Source: Lingula anatina
Lineage: Eukaryota; Brachiopoda; Lingulata; Lingulida; Lingulidae
NCBI RefSeq assembly: GCF_001039355.2
Contig: NW_019773686.1
Coordinates: 1 to 60,657, forward strand
Direction of reading: 5' to 3'
Length of the DNA: 60,657 nucleotides
Shown in pieces: positions 48,770-57,800 of this stretch. The notes beneath the pieces are model-generated. The model had not been told where the DNA came from. It saw nothing but the letters and a program-made list of their open reading frames with translations, and did not search any database. Both the position numbers and the translations under genes were made by a program. Every line of letters begins with the position of its first letter. Position 1 is the first letter of the stretch.

Positions 48770-51700
48770 CATGAAACACGTGTCAAACTAATTATATAAG
48801 ACTATTTCAGTATCGTAGTTGCCCATCTTGCGTGTGTTCAGGTTGTTCATTTGGTATGCTGTAGAAGAGCGCTCGATTCGCCATGTCCATTCCTGAGGAA
48901 TCCACTTGCTTAACAAATGGACTTAGTGTTTCGGTCACCTCTCCGCTATTTTCAATACTTAGCTGGGATTATTAACCGATGTAACATAAAGTTCAGAAGT
49001 GACTAACAGAGTCAATGATTGTAAAGAAACAGTCGATAAATATGGTTTATTTAATAACATTGTGGTAGAAACGGACTATATTTTAATACAACGTCAAAAG
49101 TCCAGTGTTCGGTAAGTCAAAGTTAAAAGCCAAAACAATTGGTATTTACTAACTTTACTCACCTTGCTACCCCTTCCTCTCATCACGTCAATCCCAGGTA
49201 AAAGCTCCCCGTTCTTCCCCTCATATGGGAATTTGCCACACCCACAACTTTCATCACAATCACTTCTGTGAGACGGAAACTGGGCGTGGAACTTTGGGCC
49301 AAAAAGCTTCATAACAATGGATTTTCCTTTTTCAACCCTATGTATGAATTTAGAGAAAATTTCCTAAAAGCATTGGGCGTGCAATAAGAATGTGGTGAAT
49401 ATCACTTAAATTAATTTTTCTTCAATCAACAGCTAAATATTCAAATTGTTTACGTCCACTATAATTATATATATAACGAAGTTTGACATTGCCTCACATT
49501 GAAAAAACCAAGCTGACTGACAGTGAACCAAAAGAATACTAGAGGAGTCCTAGAATCCATCCACACTAATAAGACAGGGGTCAGTCTTTTAAACAGAAAT
49601 GATAGTATCATTCTCTCTGATATAAATAGAGGTTATTCACCTCGAAAGCCTCCTTTTGTGATGATTTGGGGCTGACAGACTTCGAAATATTGGAGTTACA
49701 TGTAAACAGTTTCAATATTCAGATTTTGATTGAAGAAAAATAACTCAAATCTTATAACATAACTCATCTGATATCATTCGTTTCCGACATATATACATGA
49801 TGGTAGATAATATAACAGCCAACTGTTTTCTTATAAATTTGTTTCGAGGAGATATCTTTAACATGCCCAAGAAATGTGAAAGTAGCGTACGGCACACATA
49901 AACAGCAAGACCAAGTGATGCATATGGAGATAATTTCCTCAATATAACCCAAGGTAACCAACACCACAGGGAATCTTTTTACCACCTGAAATGCAAAGCT
50001 AACGTAATGGTAGACATTGCCTAATTTACACTTACATTGTACGTATTTGATGGTAAGCGGATTTCACGCCGTCTACCACCTCCATTACTGCGTTGTACGA
50101 ATCTAAGAACGGCTTTGATGTATTCACAATGCCCTCGAATGGTTTTAGTAGAATCTTAAACTGTTTTAAAAACTCTTGGATGATTAGTCTCTCCTGTTCC
50201 TCCTATGATGACAAAATATTTTGATCACGGCGAGTAAAAGCTTCTTCCATAATGTTTCTATATGGCAGTATTCTAATGATTTAACTCTTACATTACCACT
50301 GAACAGGACCACAAATAATATCAGTAGGATAATTAAAGCACAGATATCTAAAACTGAAATCACCATAGTAGGCATTCCATCTCCTTTTCCAACATTTAGT
50401 GGGCGAGCAGCTGAAAAATCATAGTTTTTAACCCTCTCGAGAAAAGCTGAAACTTCCTCCACTGCCTCTGTGATGTCATCCATGAGATCAGTAAATTCTT
50501 CCCCAAGGTTCATCCAGTAAGGCATCTTCCCTGAAAAATGTTTTCAAATACAGAGGAATGAAAAAAGGAAAGGTGGGAAAAGGAGAAGAGGGAGTGATTT
50601 ATCTTTTGTTTGGCTAAGTAAACAAGTCACGTATTAAACAATTGATAAACATTTTAATTTTGCAACATTTGTAAATGTACCAGAGAGGAAAAAGCAGGAT
50701 TCCTCAATCTGTATCTTGGTCCCGATAATCATGGATATAGACAGCTTTATTCTGTAACCAGAAAAGAAATAATCATGCTTAGAATACACGTACATGAAAT
50801 GTTTACTGACTGTTAACATGACTTGCGTGAGCGGATTAATTAGGAGTGTCAAACTTGTATTCAGTTTGTGGAGTAATTTCAAATCGCCTAAAAAATTGTG
50901 CTGCACCTACTTCATTATAGCTTTCCCTATATTTGAAAGGGCTCCCATTGGGTTTTTGAAGAGCGACTGGACGGCCTTAATAATCAACTCTATGGCTTCA
51001 GCAATTGTTTTAGCTGTATATGGGAGATTAACAGCTATTGCATCAACAACTGCCTGCAAAATAATGGCAATCATAAAAATATGAATTTCTTCCAGATTGT
51101 GAAACATTGAGTCATACCTTTTGTTACAATGACCTGTGAGAAAAGACTCCTAGAAAGTACATGGATTAAAATGTATTTCTTTTTAGGACTGATAAAATAC
51201 CACAGTCTCTAAAGCTAGCCTTGTAATGAGATTTCTTTCTGAAGAACTTGCCGTTGACAGGAACGAAAGTGACATTTGAATATCGGATGAGTCAAATGGT
51301 CAAGCGTTAAACTTACATTATAAAAGCCAAGAATGTCTGTTTGCACATCTTCTACAAAATGTCGCACTCGACGCACGACCCTTTTCATAGCAGCTATCCA
51401 GGGCAAACCCTCATAGTCACTTATCTCGATTACAAATTGCTTCAGATTATCAAGTAGTTCCTTTACGGCATTTGGCAGGTTTCGGATGGCTTTCACGATT
51501 TCGTTAAATAAACCTTGTAAGCCTTTGCCTTGAAACAAGCTGACCACTTTCTTGAAGGCATTGATGGCCTTGATGATAGGAAGACGAACACTGTCGATGA
51601 TTTTGTCAAAGAGCTTTGCCAAGTCATGTATGTCGTTGATCCCAAAATCCTAGAATAATTATACACGTTATATATAGTACTCCCTACCACAGATATAAAG

Positions 51701-54700
51701 CCGCTTTATGCGTTGGATTTACCTATAATTCATGTATCAAATACATATGTAATGTCAGGTCCAACTGCAAGAATATCACGTTGATATTTTAACCTAATCA
51801 GGCGCTACGTAACAGGACAAATGCCCAACTTAGTAATGATGAAAATTAAAATGATAAAATATGAACTTTAAAAACAGTGCATTATGTTCACAGTTGATTT
51901 GAGAGCAGTTGTCCACTCGTATATTGAATAAATATATACAGATAAATACACAATGAGTAAAAGAAATTAATAAATACAGATATACAGATAAATACAGATA
52001 GGCAATCAAACACAAATGGAAGGAAGTGAAAATATCCTCGCAAAAGACACGAAGAATAAATCTTTTGTGAAAAGCACGTTTACACAGCCACATATGTATG
52101 AACGTATTTATAACACATCCCTCAGATAATTGTTTTCAAACGACTACACACATTTTGATGCTTACGATAAAATATTTACAAAAGTGAAGAGTGTAACGTA
52201 TGCTACCTTTAATATATTCAGGTCATATTCAATAAAGCCATGGTAACATGCCAAAGCTCTGAAGATATCAGCTTGGATGTTCAAAAGTCCTATGTGAGCT
52301 TCAACGAAGGCAGTGTTGTAACTGTCCAAATCAAAGAAACCCGACAGGAAACCTAATACCAAAGATACATGTGTAAACATAAAGTATTATTTAAAACTCC
52401 CTTGAAAATCCAAACGTGCACTTGGTGGTAATACTACAGATGTCAAACTCTGCTGAGACACTTGTTATTAAGGTAATACTTAGACTTAAGTGTTATAAGA
52501 TATTCAACTTAAGACTCTCCGAAATAGACCTTTATACGTTGGCTAAAATTGTATTCCAAAGATAATAGTAATGAATACTGTGAAACGATGAATGTTACCC
52601 AATTTTAGCTCCATCTTGTTTCTAACTTCCAGTCCAAAGCTTGCCCCTATTTTATCATTGCCAATTTCTTTTGTCCATTGAATGCCTGGTACCTCTAGTT
52701 TGAAACTGAGTGCCTTTAGAATGTCATCCAAAACACCCCTCTTCAAACGCATGACTGTGTGGTACGTGTATTGCTTGCTGAAATATAAAAATATACGCCT
52801 TTGATCAGTTATAACAAAATATTTTAGAAAACGATTCACTATTCAGGAGATAAATAAATTATGATTACAAATATCGTTACTAATCCAGCAAAGAATTTTA
52901 TCAATTGTGTCCTTCACTTAAATTTATCATGATAGGCTCTTCTAATAACACGTTAAAACCAGTGTTATTACTACTACGATTTTTAAGTGCCACTATTAAA
53001 AAAATAAATAAATAAATAAAAATACCCTAAAACAATGTTATGTTGTTCTCTTGTGACATTGGTGCGTTTCGGGTGAACGTTGTATGCAGTGTATGCCTTT
53101 TGCCTGACCAAGTCGATGTCGTCATTTACAGCTAAATCTATAAGGGCAGTGGCACTCTGCAAGTAGTTGCATTGAAATATATGTAGTAAAGTATAACAAC
53201 ATGAAGATACGTGTATGTCTTATAATTATTTGAATATATACATAGGCGTTATTTATGAAAAGTACGTACCAGTCCAAGTGTTAATGTGCTGTCACACTCT
53301 AGCGGTAGCTCTAACGTGTGCTGAACTATAACAAAAGTTCGCCATAATACGCTAAGGATTCGTTTAGCCTCGGTCACAACCGGACGCACGAATTTCAAGA
53401 TCGTACGTCCCCTGCGATTTTTAAATTTTTAGGCCGTGGAGGTCGTACAGGTAGAGGAAAAGTCTGCCTTGCGAGTCGCAAGGGCCACATGAGATGTCCT
53501 TTCAATTCGCTAATTGCAAGGAGCGATGGTCGTGGAAATTGTACTCATTTCTTGAGTTTGTCTTGCTTCCTGTGTACTTGGCACACGCTCACCACTTACG
53601 AAGGGAATGCAACACACGGCGAAAATATTACCCTTTGCGTCAGTTTTGCTTCACACTTGCCAAACACGTTTGTGGTGACATACTGACGGCGTACGCCAAT
53701 TTTGCTTCCTCTTCTCCTCTTCTTCTTCCTCCTTTTTTCTACTATGTAAGCTTCTTTCTCTTGCCATTGGGAGGCATATTAGATAATAAATTGAGCAAAA
53801 ATTTGAAAATTTTGAAAATTGTTGTACACGTTACACAATCGACTTTCATTGTAAAGACACGAGCGTACACCAGGCGTGGGGGTGACGCACGTGCGACGCA
53901 TTCCCAGTGTGCTCTCGACTTTGTTCGTTAGTTGTGAGGGAATGCGCCTTACTCAACACGCAAAGGGCACTTGCTCCTTCATTGCCTGCGACGTGCGTCT
54001 TGCACAACGCGCGTCTCTCTTGTTAACTCCGGGCGAGGGGAGCAAGTTACGCTTGCGGGCTCGCTGTTCGCAGGCTATTCGTAGAATCTTTTGGACATGT
54101 CCAACATCCTCCGTACGTGCTTACGGGCTGTCTGCGAACTCGAAATTGCGTAAGAAGGACTTGCGTGGGACGTGAGATTCTGCGCAAAATTTGGACGCAA
54201 ACAGCCAGTAAGAGCCCGAACGGCCGGTTGTGACGGAGGTTTAAGGCCTATGACCAATACGTTAGAGTAACGCTAAAGGCACGTAACAGTAATCTTCTTA
54301 TAGCATAGTGGTATGCAACGTACATGTACGCATAATGCATTAAAGTAAAAGCAACTATGTATTGTTGTTGTAACCGTTTCTTCAGTACTTTTACACAAAC
54401 ATGACTGGTATATTTTGAAAAAATAAAACACGTGTACCAAGAGAACAACTGAACACCTACTTTATGACAAGTATATGATCTTAGTGCATTCACGGCAGTC
54501 CGTCTCCAAGCTGGGTGTCCCATGTTGGGTTTAGCATACGATAAGATATGGTCAAGTGACGTGGGCGATCCTGCATTACCAATTGCTTCCAGCAGCACCA
54601 TTTTAGTGACTTTGTGGTGGTGTTCGGTTCTGTTGAAGAATGTTGGGGATCGACGACCACGATGGTGAGGCGGGGACAGTGAACCTACAAATAAGCATGT

Positions 54701-54783
54701 TTTTTCCGGTTTGCGGATCAAATAACGCAGGTTCAAATTGTGGAATTTATTCGGTAGTTATTACAATCACACTAAGGCACGTC

Positions 54784-54818
<35 letters not shown>

Positions 54819-57800
54819 CGTGTGTGTGTGTGCGTGTGTGAGAGAGAGGGAGAGAGAGAGAGAGAGAGCACGCATACCTTCATCGTGATGCTCCAGCCAG
54901 TTTTCCAGGTGTGCCACAAGATTTTCTGCACTCAGGTGGTTGGTCTCATTGGTATACCGCGCAAGACTCCCAATGGCAAGACACGCCCGTCTTTCGTTCT
55001 TGGTTACATTGATGTGCTTTCCTGATAATTAATTTGAGTCAAAGTTACGGGATTTTTTGCTGATACGAAAAGTCTGTATGTTGACAGAAAAGTCGACTTG
55101 ATGAACGGAAATATTCCCTTAATTAATAATTAAAACGGAAAGCTGGACAGGATTTTTCTAACATTCAGGTTTAAAGCATATATTGACTAAACTGACCTGG
55201 CCTCTTTGGATTCTTAAAGTTTGTACGGGGTGACCAGTAGGTCCCACAGACACTTAAGTCTACGTGGATCTGTCCAACCCTGGGGGATTCCTTGGTAAGT
55301 TCTATCGGCTTAACAGAACACGGCCCCTCCTGACGTTAAGTAGAATACAGAAAAGCTAGTGCTTATACGAGATCGTCGGAAACAAGAGGAGGAGTGTCAT
55401 TCAGTTAAGCTGATTACACTTAGCCAGAGTCTCCACCAAGTTTGGTTGATCCATGTGGACGGAAAGAGTGTGCACATGTGAGTTTTGTGGCGATTTTACC
55501 ATACATTATTTAAATATACTTTATCATTTTTTGTCAAGATACTGTCTATTGTGCCACTATAGAGGTCTTTTCATGTGGTTTTAATGTTCACTAACCGACC
55601 TAGATGACAAATTAGCATTAAAATTCCTAATGAATGTTAGATATCTAAATACATGTAATATAAAAATGTCACATGAAAAAGGTTTTCAATTATGACAAAT
55701 ACATAACATACATTAAAAGTGGTTTAGTAGCCTACCTATATTTTCTCTTAGCGGTCCAAAACAGAGCTTGGCTATTGTTGATATAAGGTCCTGCAAATGT
55801 ATGGAATATTTTAATGAGCGTACATAACACAGCAACTTCATAAATTTTTTCTATAATTAGAACAGTCTTAAATAAAAAAAAAATATTCGTTCCGCGACAC
55901 ATTTCAACAAAAGTTTAAAACGTCCAATATCAACCGTGTTCGTTTCAAATTCATATGATATATATCGGAAAATTATAACATGTATACTCACGGATGTCGG
56001 TGATTTTAAAGCATGCATATGGTACATGGTGCGTTGGATCTCCTCCTCGTGTGGGTCGACTACATCAAGAACATGCTGCACAATTAACTGCTGGGCCTCC
56101 TTTGTCTCCAGGCGGATGATCAAGTCGATGAACAGGTGGCGGTCATCTTGACACACAGTATCATTGACTTGACATCTGTCCTCAAGATACTGCTCCCCAA
56201 GTTTGACCAAGTCCCTGGGACTTAATTGCTTCAGGTACTTCCGAAGGGTTACCACACAATCCACCCTCCCTGCTGCATCTGTTTTGAAGGACAGCAGTTA
56301 TTTACAATTTTAATTTTCAATTCAATGTTAAGTAAGTGTAAACTATCAGTCCAAAAATGTAGACAACTCCGCACGTGGGTAATTATTTCTTAAACTTGCT
56401 ATTGGTAAACATGCATGTCCACATTTGTTAGTTTTATTGGTTTTGCTCTCAACCATTGTGTTTACTGGCAAGTAGTCTAAAACGGCCTTACTCACGTTTA
56501 TTTGTGTGATTGTGGATGCACGATAACGCCTCTCCTATGCGAGACCTTGCTTCCTCCAGGCTAACGTACACGGTCTTTTGCTACAGAATATAACCGGTAC
56601 ACGCAAACAACATGGCGATGTTCTCAAAAACATAATTTTAGACTGTAACATAGCAATAAGAACCTAGGTAACGAGTGGTGCGTAGACACGTCTGCAGCCA
56701 ACTGAACTGAACTTCACCACACTAGAAATTGACTATGATTAACTAATAAAGCAAAAAAAAAAAACTAATTTAACAATATCATGAGTATAGAGTCTTTCAA
56801 AGGGTAAAAAACATTACATTGGTAAGGTTTTCCTAAACGAATCTCATATAAAAATAAAACCACTATTAAACAAACCACAGGTTCTTATAACATCTAATTG
56901 TATCAGTGCACTCTGGCGATGTTTTCTCCGCTTCTTTTTTGATTCCCTGAATTGTCCGTGTGCACTGTGAAATTGGACTGTAACTGGTTATGCCATATGC
57001 TTATCTACCTGTATGTTGATTCGGCCTTCATTACCAGCTTGCATGTGGACTTGGTTTCACGAATCCCATTATGGGTTTGTTATTATAAATGGCATGTACA
57101 CGAAACATCTTAATTAAGATGAGTGAGAAGAAAGAAATAAGAAAGAGCAGGTACCTTGGGAACTTCAATATTGTCCTTGGTCAGTTCATATAACTGGACT
57201 TGGATATATTCTTTTGATGAAACTCTTCTGCAATATAACAAAAGTATAAAATAAAATGCGTCGAGTATTTGAAAACTTTAAAAACAAAAACGTGATCTTA
57301 CGTTTGTGTTTATAGGCACTGCGTACTTGCTATATTTTACTTTTCTTTCTTTCTTTTTCATATTTAAACCTAGTCTTTAACCGACAGTATTCCTTTATTT
57401 CATACGCCCATATATCCATTTTCCCCTTTAACCCTGGCCTTCCCACTGGTCCAGCAGATATGACAGTGATTACCTTTTCTTTGTTAAGACCACTTCTGTT
57501 ACGGACTTGGTCTCAATATTTGGAATATCTACAAGAAAAAATAAATACATTTAGAATTGTGCAATAAAAGCCGTTCTCGAACTATCTATCCAAACGAAAA
57601 TTATGTTCTGCCAAACATCCGAAAAAGTTTACTTGCCATTATGACATTTGTTCATTGGTCATGTTTAAGCCCCTCCCAACAAAGGGAGAGCGTCCTCGTG
57701 CGGACAATAGAAATCTTTAATCCTTTTCAATGCAAGGAACGAATTGAGCATAAGACCTTTATACGGTACATGTACCAGTATAGCAACGGTGTCACCACTA

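Larger units (their letters stand above)
46660..49985 (-). other. Giant gene block 3: LECT2/M23-like domain (probably inactive as peptidase)
   Basis: Exons 49985-49949, 49337-49163 and the first part of 46903-46320. The joined frame reads KFHAQFPSHRSDCDESCGCG, then ELLPGIDV, then VESPVTGTVKRRGDKAVLIE, FEIIVSNIEPI, ENSGTSINAGDKIGKALH and FIHVAMRKK. This follows vertebrate LECT2 and other M23 folds: a CD.HGCG cysteine motif, G-I/V-D-V, the P-x-x-G strand, GD-K-I-G and the final H strand. Of the three zinc ligands, the Asp (GID) and last His (FIHVAM) remain, but the first His is a Leu (LLPGID rather than HxGxD). The catalytic His of the HxH motif is also replaced (F-I-H). Peptidase activity is therefore unlikely; a binding role is inferred. 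The donor of exon 49985-49949 (GG|GTTATA) is weak. After the domain the exon encodes an acidic linker to 46320. Confidence 0.82.

Noticed and set aside
48807-48962. Inclusion of this open frame as a constitutive exon of the giant gene
   Set aside because: Exons 49337-49163 and 46903-46320 already join in phase and restore the LECT2-like strand order (GIDV then PVTGTV); this frame ends in a stop and has no good donor.
53494-54175. Plus-strand open frames of 145 and 99 codons inside the 53367-54240 element as a transposase
   Set aside because: No DDE, helix-turn-helix or other transposase motif is visible; the frames look like a by-product of GC-rich composition.
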